From Candidatus Thioglobus sp. (GTDB taxonomy: Bacteria; Pseudomonadota; Gammaproteobacteria; PS1; Pseudothioglobaceae): a stretch of DNA of 64,000 nucleotides. A model generated the notes under the pieces. That model was not told the DNA's origin. It made no database searches and saw only the letters and a program-made list of their open reading frames with translations. Made by a program: the position numbers and the translations under genes. How positions within the stretch are numbered: position 1 is the stretch's first letter; each line of letters opens with the position of its first letter. Where the stretch lies: contig JAOMEO010000005.1 in assembly GCA_028345955.1 (NCBI GenBank), positions 1 through 64,000 of the forward strand. Reading direction: 5' to 3'. Below are positions 1 to 8,973 of this stretch, one piece after another.

Positions 1-438
1 GCTATAAACATTACCAGGAAGCGCCGCTCCTTCACCACAGCCACTCTCACAATCATCATATACACTATCAGTTGAGATATAAACCAGCCTTATACTTTTA
101 TTTTGTTTCAAAATCCAATCAACTATATATCGAGTTGCTTGGACATTTAATTGAAATGCACTCTTCAGATTTTTTTCACAACTATCAACATCAGTTAAGG
201 CAGCTGCATGAATAATGACATCAGGATAAACCTTATTTAAAATACTATTGCTTTCATTCTTATCGGTTAAATCAACCCTCGCCCCATTATCAGGGATTGA
301 GTTTTTTGCTAACGGAATACAATCATACAAACAATCCAATTCTTCAGCTAAAGCACTACCTAATACACCTGTGCCGCCAGTAATGAGTAATTTTGGTTTT
401 TGTGTGCTCTTTCTGTCATTATTAATATAATTACTCAC
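1..438 (-). CDS. RmlD-like SDR oxidoreductase (3' end outside window)
   Basis: The reverse strand reads from a GTG at 438 into a Rossmann start (KLLITGGTGVLGSALAEEL), then HAAALTDVDSCEKN and YISTDSVYDD, the pattern of dTDP-4-dehydrorhamnose reductase (RmlD)-type extended SDRs. The frame is open to the window edge, so about 146 codons are visible and the YxxxK region is missing. The GTG start overlaps the end of the upstream pseB-like gene by 8 bases, which implies translational coupling. RmlD-like enzymes usually reduce a 4-keto nucleotide sugar, and the PseB product next door is such a sugar. Whether this is rhamnose, FucNAc-type or pseudaminic-type chemistry cannot be decided from the fragment. 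Confidence 0.8.
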   Translation of the reverse strand, partial: MSNYINNDRKSTQKPKLLITGGTGVLGSALAEELDCLYDCIPLAKNSIPDNGARVDLTDKNESNSILNKVYPDVIIHAAALTDVDSCEKNLKSAFQLNVQATRYIVDWILKQNKSIRLVYISTDSVYDDCESGCGEGAALPGNVYS

Positions 439-1429
439 CCTTAACTTGACCCATACTTTGATTAATCCAGTCTTCTAATTCATTAATTGACATCCAATCT
501 AAATTTAGATCTGAAGAATACCGAAAATCATCCTTTACTTTTACGCCATCCTTTATTCTATTTGGATCCTTACTCCAGTCATATATTACTGGCAAAATTT
601 TAAAATAATCGTCGTATTCATATGTATACATTGCATCTTCCTCTCCAATCATTTGCTCATGAAGTTTTTCACCTGGCCTAATGCCTATGATTTTTTGCAA
701 AGCGTTAGGCTTGCAAGCATTAGCAATATCAACCAGTTTCATAGATGGGATCTTCTTAACATATATTTCACCACCAACCATATCATCAAAAGCATGCCAA
801 ACTAATTCAACCGCCTCTTCAAGAGTAATCATAAAGCGTGTCATTCTTTTATCAGTAATAGGAAGGCTTTCATTTTTTCCTTTTTTTAAAAAAAAGGGTA
901 TTACAGACCCTCTCGAACCCATAACGTTGCCATATCGAACAACTGAGAATCGAGTTTTATGTCCATTAGTATTTGAATTTCCGGCAACAAATAGCTTGTC
1001 AGATACTAGCTTTGTTGCACCATATAAACTTGCTGGGGCGCTAGCCTTGTCGGTTGATAAGGCTACCACATTTTTAATTTTAGTGTCAATGCATGCATTA
1101 ATTAAATTCATTGCACCATTAATATTTGTTTTAATGCACTCAAATGGGTTGCATTCAGCAGTAGGGACAATTTTTGTTGCAGCGGCATGAATCACATTAT
1201 CAATACCATCAAGCGCACGAGTTAATTGCTCTTTATCTCGTACATCGCCAATTATAAAATGAACTCTAGGATCATTCACAAATAGTTTGGCCATTTCCCA
1301 CTGCTTCATTTCATCACGTGAATAGATAACGATTCGCTCTGGACTATACTTTTCAAGTGTCATTGAAACAGCTTTGTTACCAAATGAACCTGTCCCGCCA
1401 GTAATAAGAATAGAAGAGTTTCTTAACAT
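431..1429 (-). CDS. pseB: UDP-N-acetylglucosamine 4,6-dehydratase (inverting), PseB type
   Basis: This is a 332-residue extended SDR, close to the usual PseB length. NAD-binding GGTGSFG is at residues 11-17, IVIYSRDEMKQWEM at 33-46, the HAAATK stretch with Lys86, STDK at 125-128 and YGATK at 136-140. The C-terminal IPSMKLVDIA and IIGIRPGEKLHE blocks are typical of PseB rather than of the CapE/FnlA relatives, which have MGISK at the active site. PseB converts UDP-GlcNAc to a 4-keto-6-deoxy-AltNAc sugar, the first step of pseudaminic acid synthesis, in the cytoplasm. No pseC, pseH or pseI is visible in the window, so the sugar made here stays open; the pathway may continue past the left edge. 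Confidence 0.88.
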   Translation of the reverse strand: MLRNSSILITGGTGSFGNKAVSMTLEKYSPERIVIYSRDEMKQWEMAKLFVNDPRVHFIIGDVRDKEQLTRALDGIDNVIHAAATKIVPTAECNPFECIKTNINGAMNLINACIDTKIKNVVALSTDKASAPASLYGATKLVSDKLFVAGNSNTNGHKTRFSVVRYGNVMGSRGSVIPFFLKKGKNESLPITDKRMTRFMITLEEAVELVWHAFDDMVGGEIYVKKIPSMKLVDIANACKPNALQKIIGIRPGEKLHEQMIGEEDAMYTYEYDDYFKILPVIYDWSKDPNRIKDGVKVKDDFRYSSDLNLDWMSINELEDWINQSMGQVKGE

Positions 1430-1562
1430 GAATTATTAGAACTATTAGAATTATTTGAATAAAAAAATTATACTTTAGGAAAGGTGCGGATTGTTCTAAT
1501 ATTTAGCCGATTTCAATAAGCAAATTTGAACAATATTCAATATATTTTATACTGTTTAAAAC

Positions 1563-2696
1563 TCACACAGCATCAGTTGAGCCTAAGTAAAAATCAAAAT
1601 TAGTATCTCTTTTATCAAGAGATCTATTGAAATCTGTATCTGTAAAAATAATACTAACTTGCTTTCTAGGAAAAAACAAACAACCAAAAGAATTTATTAA
1701 ACTTATATCAGATTCTTGTGAAATAAAATGAAATGAGTCAATATTTTTTTTCTTATAAAAATCTAGCACTTCTAAAATACAGTAATTTAAACTAATATTT
1801 TTATCTAGCATCCATTCAGCTATATACACACTTTTTAAATTACTGGTGGTTCTCCTTATACGACTAACAATAATTCCAGCCATTAAGCCATGCCTATATA
1901 TAGAGTGAAAAGTATACTCAGATATAGGGTTTTTTTTGTACCTATATTCCCAGTATTTTGAATCTCTAATCAATGAAAAACCACTTGCTGGCTTAACTTT
2001 ATCCCAAAAAATATCAATATCATCTAGACTTGGAATGTTATGATCAATATCAATACCCTTTCCAATCAAAACATGGCTTAAAAGATTATTACAACCAATA
2101 AGAATATTCTTGTTAAAATCTACAAATATGCCTGACTTTTTACCAAAAAAGGAATATTTTTTTTGAAAAAACGATGCCGTATAATGAGAATAAGTTCTAT
2201 ATTTTATATTTTCAATATTAATATAACCTAAACGTTTTATATATCCTGGATAAGAGTTTTTATTTGGAGTACCATATATACAGTTAATGCCGTCACTCTC
2301 AGCTCTCTGTTGAACTTCTGAAACCAATCTAACAAAAATACTTCTATTCAAAAAACTTCTCGGATTAGAATTGATCGAGCTCATTTCAGCTGGTGTGCCT
2401 CTTCTTGCTTTTGGCAGTGAGTAAGAATCACCCACCTCACCACCAATAACATTAACCCCGTCAATTAATAATCTTTTCTTTGTAATTGAAATAGACCCGA
2501 CTACTTTATTTTTACTTAAAGCAACTGACATATATCCACTACCGGCCGGATTATTTTGACCGAGCTTCCATAGAAAATATTCAGTCGACCATATATTATC
2601 AGCCCCAAGAGGGCAAAATTCTTTTTGTAGAAAATGCACTGTCTTGTCAACTAACAAAAGACCATCATCATTGACAGTTTTCCATATAACTGACAT
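1563..2696 (-). CDS. GNAT-fold acyltransferase-like protein of the polysaccharide island
   Basis: This is a 377-residue protein. The ATG is preceded by a good GAGGTG ribosome site five bases away. The first half has GNAT-like elements: a GEVGDSYSLPKARRG stretch (around residues 86-100) resembling the acetyl-CoA-binding motif A, and YGTPNKNSYPGYIKRLGY, resembling the C-terminal 'N..yY.klGF' block. The remainder may be a second GNAT-like half. No signal peptide or membrane segment is evident. It sits between pseB and a putative glycosyltransferase, so N-acylation of an amino sugar is a reasonable guess, but the substrate is unknown. It is about twice the length of PseH. Confidence 0.6.
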   Translation of the reverse strand: MSVIWKTVNDDGLLLVDKTVHFLQKEFCPLGADNIWSTEYFLWKLGQNNPAGSGYMSVALSKNKVVGSISITKKRLLIDGVNVIGGEVGDSYSLPKARRGTPAEMSSINSNPRSFLNRSIFVRLVSEVQQRAESDGINCIYGTPNKNSYPGYIKRLGYINIENIKYRTYSHYTASFFQKKYSFFGKKSGIFVDFNKNILIGCNNLLSHVLIGKGIDIDHNIPSLDDIDIFWDKVKPASGFSLIRDSKYWEYRYKKNPISEYTFHSIYRHGLMAGIIVSRIRRTTSNLKSVYIAEWMLDKNISLNYCILEVLDFYKKKNIDSFHFISQESDISLINSFGCLFFPRKQVSIIFTDTDFNRSLDKRDTNFDFYLGSTDAV

Positions 2697-2753
2697 TTTT
2701 CACCTCTTTTATTTAATTAATATTAATGATAATATCGAAAATCCAATCAAGAA

Positions 2754-4214
2754 TTATCTATTTATTATTTTTTGAAAAATTGAATAATCGAATGCCATAA
2801 AGTAATTTTCACAATAATTAATTATATTATTGCTATCCCATGGCGTATCGTCCTCAATTACCCCCTTAAACTCTTTAACACTGCTTACAATCTTTCTATC
2901 TTTGCCAACACTATGTAGAAAATCAATTGTTAAATCACTATCATCTGATAAATATATTGGAATAAGATTCCCATAGATAGCCTCAATTATTGCAGTTGTT
3001 CCCCTATAAAGTGCAAAGCTTGACCTAGAAATATCTTCTGATAATGATAGGTTAGAAATTATAATATTATTGGGCAAATCTTCCGCCTTAATTGACATAT
3101 ATGCTAAAACTTTCTCAAAAGAGATTACTGGATGCAGCCTCCATATAAAGTTAATATCTGGCAAGACGTTGGCACACATAATGGAAAAATTAAATAACAT
3201 GTCGCACTCTTCAACAACACCCTCTGGTATTACAAGGCAAATTTTATCTTTTTTTCTATTTTTAACTTTAAGTTGAGATAATGATTTACTAGAGCCTAGA
3301 ACTAACAATTCTGTATGGGATTTTTCCAACGCTTTTTGTAATAAAGCATGAGTTATCGTTCCAGAACACAATATTAAATCCGGATCATATTTTTTTCCAA
3401 GTGGCCTGGCAATTGAATGTGCCATTTTTGTTATGACTGAATGTTGATAACCAATACGCAATAAATCTGGGTCATACTGATATACAACTCCATATATCAC
3501 TCTTTCCCATGAATGACCCTCATAAGTTGTTATCACCGCCTTTGGTTTAAAAGAGTTTAATATTGTATTAACTTGCTTACCAAGCCTTAAAGCAAATAGA
3601 GCGCCACTAAATCCACTAGGCTTAGAAGAGAATTTTAAAACTTGCCTCAATAAGCCTTTCTCTCTATAAGAAGAAATTCTTATTAAAATTAGTTCCTTAA
3701 TCAAGCCAAGAATAATTTTAGCCTCACCACTAAAATTTAACTTTTTTGGAAGAATAACTTTAAAAACCTTAGAGTTATCTAACTTCTTTGATAAAACTTC
3801 AGAATCCTTGTTGGTGTGATTAATTAACACAACTAATGGATTAATCTTATGATTTAAATAACTAGGTATATCATAAAAATAAAAATCGTTATTATTTAAA
3901 TGGTCAGCGTTAACTAAATGCGAAATAATAATCGTATCAAAATTTTTGCAATAAGGTAAATCTAGTTTCTGAGAAGAGTTAAATGAAAGGATATTTAATA
4001 TTTTCTGAAATAGTCCACTTTTTTCTGATGATTTCTTTAATTGTACAGATGCATTACCAAAAACATTTTCAAATAAAGTCTGGTACTGCTTCAACAATAC
4101 AGGATGCTCTTTCATTACATGTAGCTTAGGAATTGAGACTCTATAAAAATTCTTATCTTTGTTTATAGCTTCATCGCATGCCTTACATAATAATTTATAT
4201 TGACTACTATCCAC
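2754..4214 (-). CDS. putative surface-carbohydrate biosynthesis protein, GT-B-like
   Basis: This is a 486-residue protein that I do not recognise with certainty. It starts at a GTG; no ATG occurs until about codon 34. The middle holds AVITTYEGHSWERVIYG, IGYQHSVITKMAH and PDLILCSGTITHALL, and the C-terminal half has FIWRLHPVISFEKVLAY and SSFALYRGTTAIIEAIYG. Those blocks recall the nucleotide-binding half of GT-B transferases and sialyl/Kdo-transferase-like 'surface carbohydrate biosynthesis' families. It directly precedes pseB's neighbour and follows the kdsB-like gene, so a transferase for the CMP-sugar made upstream is plausible. No transmembrane segment is seen. Confidence 0.5.
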   Translation of the reverse strand: MDSSQYKLLCKACDEAINKDKNFYRVSIPKLHVMKEHPVLLKQYQTLFENVFGNASVQLKKSSEKSGLFQKILNILSFNSSQKLDLPYCKNFDTIIISHLVNADHLNNNDFYFYDIPSYLNHKINPLVVLINHTNKDSEVLSKKLDNSKVFKVILPKKLNFSGEAKIILGLIKELILIRISSYREKGLLRQVLKFSSKPSGFSGALFALRLGKQVNTILNSFKPKAVITTYEGHSWERVIYGVVYQYDPDLLRIGYQHSVITKMAHSIARPLGKKYDPDLILCSGTITHALLQKALEKSHTELLVLGSSKSLSQLKVKNRKKDKICLVIPEGVVEECDMLFNFSIMCANVLPDINFIWRLHPVISFEKVLAYMSIKAEDLPNNIIISNLSLSEDISRSSFALYRGTTAIIEAIYGNLIPIYLSDDSDLTIDFLHSVGKDRKIVSSVKEFKGVIEDDTPWDSNNIINYCENYFMAFDYSIFQKIINR

Positions 4215-4249
4215 CTAACTCAATAAACCCTTTCTTTGAAAAAGCCATA

Positions 4250-5014
4250 CTACAATAAAATTTGTTTCAGAATATAACTTTGTTCTGGATCACTCATCAA
4301 GCGCTCCAAAACAATATCAACTTCATGAGGTTCATTAATCGAAGGAAGGCTTGGAGTAACAGGAACAGAATATAAATCATATCCACTTTCAATAATTCTC
4401 ATCTGTTCAATAAACTCAGCAGATTCAATTTCTGATTCTGACAATTGATTAAGCTTTAGTAAAAAATCTTTTCTATAAGCTATAACACCTAAAATTTTAC
4501 GAACAAATTTTTGCTGGATTTTTATATCGCTAAAATATGGCGTTTTTCGAAAACAATGCATAATTTTATTATCTTTTGTAACAGCACATTTTACAAAAGA
4601 ATACAAATCTAATTCATCTTCTATATTGATACTGCCAGTAGCATTCCACGCATCTTTTTCGGGATTTTTCTTGATACTGTGGATTATGCTATCAATATGT
4701 TGAGGCAATAATAGAGGCTCATCCCCTTGCAATAATAATGCATGACTACAATCATAATTGTTAACTACTTCAGCAACACGACTGGTGCCGTTTTTATGAC
4801 TATTGTTTGTCATGATAACCTTTCCGTCATAAAACTCTATAGCATCTGCAATTTCAACATCGCAAGTGGCAACGAGCACATCATCCAACTCTTTAGATAA
4901 TAATGCTCTACGTCGCACATGTTCGATCATTGGCAAGCCATGTATATCAAATAGAATTTTTTTTGGAAAACGAATAGACGCCATATGAGCAGGTATTATG
5001 CCGACAATCTTCAC
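4250..5014 (-). CDS. kdsB: CMP-Kdo synthetase-like cytidylyltransferase (KdsB family, divergent)
   Basis: This protein has 254 residues when started at the GTG at 5014, whose GTGA overlaps the TGA of the upstream SDR. A TTG 18 bases further upstream is also open but less likely. IIPAHMASIRFPKK (residues 6-19) matches the nucleotide-binding start of KdsB (usually IPARyaStRlPgK), SHKNGTSRVAE (72-82) matches the DHxSGTDRxAE block, and QGDEP (96-100) is intact. The Arg of the IPAR motif is His here and the following Gly is Lys, so it is not a textbook KdsB. It should transfer CMP to a 3-deoxy-ulosonic acid. As the last gene of the kdsA-like/CBS/aldolase/SDR set, its substrate may differ from Kdo. 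Confidence 0.75.
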   Translation of the reverse strand: MKIVGIIPAHMASIRFPKKILFDIHGLPMIEHVRRRALLSKELDDVLVATCDVEIADAIEFYDGKVIMTNNSHKNGTSRVAEVVNNYDCSHALLLQGDEPLLLPQHIDSIIHSIKKNPEKDAWNATGSINIEDELDLYSFVKCAVTKDNKIMHCFRKTPYFSDIKIQQKFVRKILGVIAYRKDFLLKLNQLSESEIESAEFIEQMRIIESGYDLYSVPVTPSLPSINEPHEVDIVLERLMSDPEQSYILKQILL

Positions 5015-5757
5015 TGAGGAAATACTCCACAATCAACATTAATACACTGCCCCGTAATTGCAGAAGATGCGTCAGAAGCTAAAAATAAGCACGCTTTGCC
5101 AATCTGCCCACCTTGTGGCAATTCGGGCAATGCTGCTTGCGTCTTACGGAAGTTATCGATAAACCCCTCTATATTGCCGTATGCAGGAGATTCAGGTTCG
5201 TCTAATGCCTCTATTAAGCCATCTGTTGGTACAATAACTGGACAAACAGCATTAACTCTAATATTTTTCTTGCCAACTTCTTTTGACAATGACTGAGTAA
5301 TAGCATTAACACCAAATTTAGATGCGCAGTAAGCCGAGTTATTGCTACTACCTCGTTTACCTGCAATACTAGAAATATTAACAATATTTGCACCTGACTC
5401 CATTATCGCTAATGCCGATTTACAGCCCCAAAAAACACCTTTAAGGTTTGTATCTAATACATTGCTTAGGAATTCCTCATCAATGTTGCCAATGCTGCGC
5501 CACGCTGAAAACCCTGCATTATTAATATAAGTATCCAATCTTCCAGTTTTTTCTAAAGCAGCTTTAACTAAATTTTGATGATCTTTTTCAAACTTAACAT
5601 TGGTTTTAATAAAATGTACACTGTCGCCAAGCTCCGCTAAAGTCCTAGTTTTCTCTCTAGCACCTACAAATACTTCGTAACCTGCTTTGGCAAACACTCT
5701 AGTAATATCCAAGCCAATACCCTTGTTACCGCCTGTAATAATAACTGTTTTTTTCAT
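5011..5757 (-). CDS. SDR family oxidoreductase (classical)
   Basis: This is a 248-residue classical short-chain dehydrogenase: cofactor motif TGGNKGIG at residues 8-15, NNAG at 79-82, catalytic Ser around 129-130 and YCASK at 143-147, ending in the usual ITGQCINVDCG strand. It overlaps the kdsB-like gene by GTGA and lies 13 bases after another SDR. In legionaminic-acid loci of Campylobacter an SDR (PtmA) accompanies the synthase genes, but its step is not settled. Here the neighbours are an aldolase and a Kdo-synthase-like gene, so oxidation or reduction of a sugar acid or aldehyde precursor is an inference only. Confidence 0.78.
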   Translation of the reverse strand: MKKTVIITGGNKGIGLDITRVFAKAGYEVFVGAREKTRTLAELGDSVHFIKTNVKFEKDHQNLVKAALEKTGRLDTYINNAGFSAWRSIGNIDEEFLSNVLDTNLKGVFWGCKSALAIMESGANIVNISSIAGKRGSSNNSAYCASKFGVNAITQSLSKEVGKKNIRVNAVCPVIVPTDGLIEALDEPESPAYGNIEGFIDNFRKTQAALPELPQGGQIGKACLFLASDASSAITGQCINVDCGVFPQ

Positions 5758-5770
5758 TTTTTAAATATCC

Positions 5771-6547
5771 TTAAATTGTCATACAACTAAAACCGCCATC
5801 AATTGCAATCTCGGCACCTGTTACAAAACTAGAAGCGTCAGAAGCCAACCAAATTATTGCGCCAATTAACTCATCAGGAGTGCCGTATCTATTCATTGGC
5901 GTATGTCCTAAAATTGACTTCTCTCTTTCTTTAGTAATAAAATTTTTCTGGTTCCATTCTGTTGGTAAAAATCCAGGGCGAATAGCATTAACACGCACTC
6001 CATCTGTCGCCCATTCTCTAGCTAAATTTTGAGTCAAATTTTTAATGCCTGCCTTAGCAACAGAATAAGTAAATGCTTTCGATAAAGGAGGGTCCGCAGA
6101 AGCAGAAGATATGTTAATAATAGAGCCAGATTGCTCCTTAACCATATACTCACCAAATACTTGACACCCTAAAAAAGTGCCAGTTATTTGTGATTCCATC
6201 ACGCCTTGCCACTCTTCTAAACTCAAATCAAAAAATGGCGTAGGGCAATTAGTTCCTGCACCATTTACCAATATATTAGCACCACCAAACTTATCTAAAA
6301 CAGCATTAAGCGATTCAATGTGTTGTTGCTTACTGGTAACATCAATAGCCAACGCAATCGCCTCACCACCAGCGCTGATAATCTCATCAGCTACAAACTG
6401 TGCCTTTTCTAACCTTAGATCTAATACAGCAACTTTTACACCAGCATTAGCTAAACCAATTGCCATAGCGCTACACAAATATCCTCCTCCACCAGTAACC
6501 ACTGCTACTTGACCTTGTATATCAAATAATTTATCCGTATAACTCAT
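5771..6547 (-). CDS. SDR family oxidoreductase (classical)
   Basis: This protein has 258 residues from the ATG at 6547, chosen because its ATGA overlaps the stop of the upstream aldolase; a longer open frame to 6595 would run deep into that gene. TGGGGYLC (18-25) is an SDR cofactor motif with an unusual YLC in place of the common GIG. NGAG is at 95-98, SS at 147-148 and YSVAK at 161-165, and the end reads SFVTGAEIAIDGG. It resembles gluconate 5-dehydrogenase-type SDRs, which act on keto/hydroxy sugar acids. Coupling to an HpcH/HpaI aldolase suggests the two act on the same deoxy-keto-acid pathway. Confidence 0.78.
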   Translation of the reverse strand: MSYTDKLFDIQGQVAVVTGGGGYLCSAMAIGLANAGVKVAVLDLRLEKAQFVADEIISAGGEAIALAIDVTSKQQHIESLNAVLDKFGGANILVNGAGTNCPTPFFDLSLEEWQGVMESQITGTFLGCQVFGEYMVKEQSGSIINISSASADPPLSKAFTYSVAKAGIKNLTQNLAREWATDGVRVNAIRPGFLPTEWNQKNFITKEREKSILGHTPMNRYGTPDELIGAIIWLASDASSFVTGAEIAIDGGFSCMTI

Positions 6548-7332
6548 TGTTTCAATTTCTCCATAATGTTCTTCATTTTTTCTGCCCAACGCCATAATAC
6601 AAATAAATCAGATCCAAGAATCGCAAAAGTGTAGCCCAAATCAAATAAATCCTCAATTGCCTTTTCAGTTGTATCAGAAACTTGAGTACCACAACTTTTT
6701 TGATATTTCTCACATGCCTTAATCACTTTCTTTGAAGCCTCGATTACACTAGGATGATTGGTTTGTCCTGGAATACCTAACGAACCTGACAAATCCATTG
6801 GTCCAATCATTACACCATCTACCTCATCAAACTCAAGTAAATCATCGATGTTGTTAACTGCCTCTATAGACTCAATTTGAATAATAAAACTTGTAGATTC
6901 ATTCCATTCACTAAAATATTCATTCAATGAGAAGCCATAATCATGCGCACGATTAACTCCATAACTCCTATTTCCAATTGGAGGGTAGTAAATATTCTGA
7001 ATTATATTTTGCAATTCTTCTTTATTATTAACCATCTGAATTAACATGCCATCAGCGCCAGACTCCAGTAAAGGTTTTATCCAGTCGTTAGAGTGGGAGA
7101 CGGGTCTAGGCAGGCATGGTACACCTTGTGCTTGAGAAGCGGCAATAATTCTCTGTGCCTGCTCTGTCGTTATGGTTGAATGTTCCATATCAATAGCAAT
7201 AAAATCAAAGCCAGCCAATGCAAATGTTTCGGTAATCGATGGGTGGGCGTAGGATACCCATCCTGCAAACATTTTTTCACGGTTTTTCATTTTTTTCTTT
7301 AAAGTAATTCTTTGTTCAGTATTTTTATTCAT
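6544..7332 (-). CDS. HpcH/HpaI family 2-keto-3-deoxy-acid aldolase
   Basis: This is a 262-residue class II (metal-dependent) aldolase of the HpcH/HpaI/citrate-lyase-beta fold. The DMEH block (48-51, metal/base His), Arg76 in PRP, the Glu in IQIES (about 154) and IGPMDLSGSLG with Asp180 match the catalytic residues of this family. Such enzymes join or split pyruvate and an aldehyde to give 2-keto-3-deoxy acids. It is the first of three genes linked by 4-base overlaps (aldolase, SDR, and then a second SDR and kdsB-like gene close behind). It is odd to find a catabolic-type aldolase in a polysaccharide operon, and it may supply or remodel an ulosonic acid. Confidence 0.8.
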   Translation of the reverse strand: MNKNTEQRITLKKKMKNREKMFAGWVSYAHPSITETFALAGFDFIAIDMEHSTITTEQAQRIIAASQAQGVPCLPRPVSHSNDWIKPLLESGADGMLIQMVNNKEELQNIIQNIYYPPIGNRSYGVNRAHDYGFSLNEYFSEWNESTSFIIQIESIEAVNNIDDLLEFDEVDGVMIGPMDLSGSLGIPGQTNHPSVIEASKKVIKACEKYQKSCGTQVSDTTEKAIEDLFDLGYTFAILGSDLFVLWRWAEKMKNIMEKLKQ

Positions 7333-7406
7333 TTATTTTGTTAAATTTTTAGTTAAAAAAAGTCTGTATTTTTTAATCGGAAGTTCAACCAGATAATATA
7401 AGTTTT

Positions 7407-8192
7407 TTATCCATGAAATACATCCATATTATCATTATTAAAACAAAACACCACAGGACGGGCCATAATCATTTTGCTTTTGATAATCAATCGACTGACG
7501 ATTGATAAATCCTCAATAGAAAATACGAAAACTTGCTTAGGCTTTAGTGTAGTACACTTTTCTATTTGTTTTATACCATTATAATCCACTACTTGAAATA
7601 TAGTTTTTTTATTGACTGAACTGGCATTAGTCAATGCAATTTCATAGGATTTATTTGGTTCTAATAAATATTGTAGATTATATAAACGACCCAATAAACT
7701 ACTACCACACAGAGGCATCAAACTATCATCAATCGCATCTAAATTTCCATGTACATAAGAGCGTAATGGTGTATTTTTATACTGATAACTCACGTAACCA
7801 CGCTCTGCGATGAATGACTCCAGACTCAATACACTATCCGGGACTTTCTGATGAAAAATACTGAAAGTTCCATAATCGCAAGGCAATTGGTCTAATGCTG
7901 ATAATAATTTAGAAATTTCCAAAACCTGCCTATGCAAACCATTTAACTCAACAGATTGCTGATGAAATTGATTACCATTATCATCAAAAAAAACAATGTC
8001 AACTTGATGCTCATCATTATCGCCAAATAAACTCGAAAGATCTAGCAATTCAAAATATGTATTCCATTCTTGATGATCTCGCCAAATAAACAAATCGCTA
8101 ATTACTGCTAGGGGATCGCTTGGTTTGTTTGTCAATGGTTGACTCAAAACCCATGGCGCTTTTTTTGCTTTTCTTAATAAATTACTTATCAT
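7407..8192 (-). CDS. hypothetical protein of polysaccharide island (pair member B)
   Basis: This is a 261-residue protein without a signal peptide or membrane span. I cannot assign a family. The composition looks beta-rich and soluble, with stretches such as FELLDLSSLFG, HQVDIVFFDDNGNQ and RSYVHGNLDAI. The start ATG overlaps the end of the upstream unknown gene by 11 bases, so the two are probably translated together and may act as a pair. The flanking genes (an FkbM-type methyltransferase upstream, a deoxy-acid aldolase downstream) place it in surface-glycan synthesis, but no catalytic motif can be named. Confidence 0.62.
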   Translation of the reverse strand: MISNLLRKAKKAPWVLSQPLTNKPSDPLAVISDLFIWRDHQEWNTYFELLDLSSLFGDNDEHQVDIVFFDDNGNQFHQQSVELNGLHRQVLEISKLLSALDQLPCDYGTFSIFHQKVPDSVLSLESFIAERGYVSYQYKNTPLRSYVHGNLDAIDDSLMPLCGSSLLGRLYNLQYLLEPNKSYEIALTNASSVNKKTIFQVVDYNGIKQIEKCTTLKPKQVFVFSIEDLSIVSRLIIKSKMIMARPVVFCFNNDNMDVFHG

Positions 8193-8973
8193 TTCTAAGT
8201 TGTGAAAACCAATATTGTTTTAACTGTTTTTGTACATCAAAACGATTCCCGTGTACTACAAATGAAGCGGGTGGATGGGTATGTTCTAAACTCAATAATT
8301 TGCCCTTCTTGTAGCTTGAAAAATATAAAGGTATTGCTGCCATTTCACGACATATAACAACTGGTAAGCTTTGCTCGTCAAACTCTGCATCACCCAGTGA
8401 GATAATGTTGACTCTGTTACTATAGGCATCTTGTTTCTTTTTCATCAACTTGCTATGTGCATCGTAAATTTCCACCTCTACCATTCTATTTTGCGGTAAC
8501 TTTTCCAAATTCAAAAGCAACAAGTAGTTTTCAATATCTACACCGAATTGCAAAAACGGCGAGAATGTTAATAATGATGCTTGTGGTGGAAAAGGGTTTA
8601 CTTCTCCTTGGTAACTGGTTGTGGCAGAATCAGACTTTAAACTCAGTGTTGAACGGTACGCTGGCACAACTGTATGGTTGCAATTCAGAACAGGCAATTC
8701 CTTACTAGTTCTTGGCAACATAGATTTACTGAGTGACAATAACGGTAAAGCACCTTCAGGAATTAAATTAGTAACGTCATTATTGTCAATTTTTTTATAT
8801 GCCTGGTAATCCAGATTACCTAAAGTCAAGCTACGCCATATACCATCTTGAGTAAAAGTTAAATTTACATATTGATTAACCTTGTCCGCAGGTTCCCAAT
8901 TATTTGGCGGGAAATTATAGAGTGTAGTTTCTCCTGAACAGTATGGTGCATTTAAAATGGGATAATAAGACAT
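8182..8973 (-). CDS. hypothetical protein of polysaccharide island (pair member A)
   Basis: This is a 263-residue protein of unknown function. Conserved-looking blocks are TTSYQGEVNPFPPQASLL, PFLQFGVDIENYLLLLNLE and SLEHTHPPASFVVHGNRF near the C-terminus. It has no membrane span and no signal peptide. Its ATG overlaps the TAA of the upstream FkbM gene (TAATG), and its own end overlaps the next unknown gene by 11 bases. That tight packing makes it a real gene. I have an impression of similar sequences next to glycan loci of marine bacteria, but this is recollection, not a database result. Confidence 0.65.
   Translation of the reverse strand: MSYYPILNAPYCSGETTLYNFPPNNWEPADKVNQYVNLTFTQDGIWRSLTLGNLDYQAYKKIDNNDVTNLIPEGALPLLSLSKSMLPRTSKELPVLNCNHTVVPAYRSTLSLKSDSATTSYQGEVNPFPPQASLLTFSPFLQFGVDIENYLLLLNLEKLPQNRMVEVEIYDAHSKLMKKKQDAYSNRVNIISLGDAEFDEQSLPVVICREMAAIPLYFSSYKKGKLLSLEHTHPPASFVVHGNRFDVQKQLKQYWFSQLRNDK

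Noticed and set aside
681-1190. 169-codon plus-strand frame opposite pseB
   Set aside because: It is antisense to a well-conserved SDR gene, has no recognisable motif and no ribosome site; it is a coding shadow.
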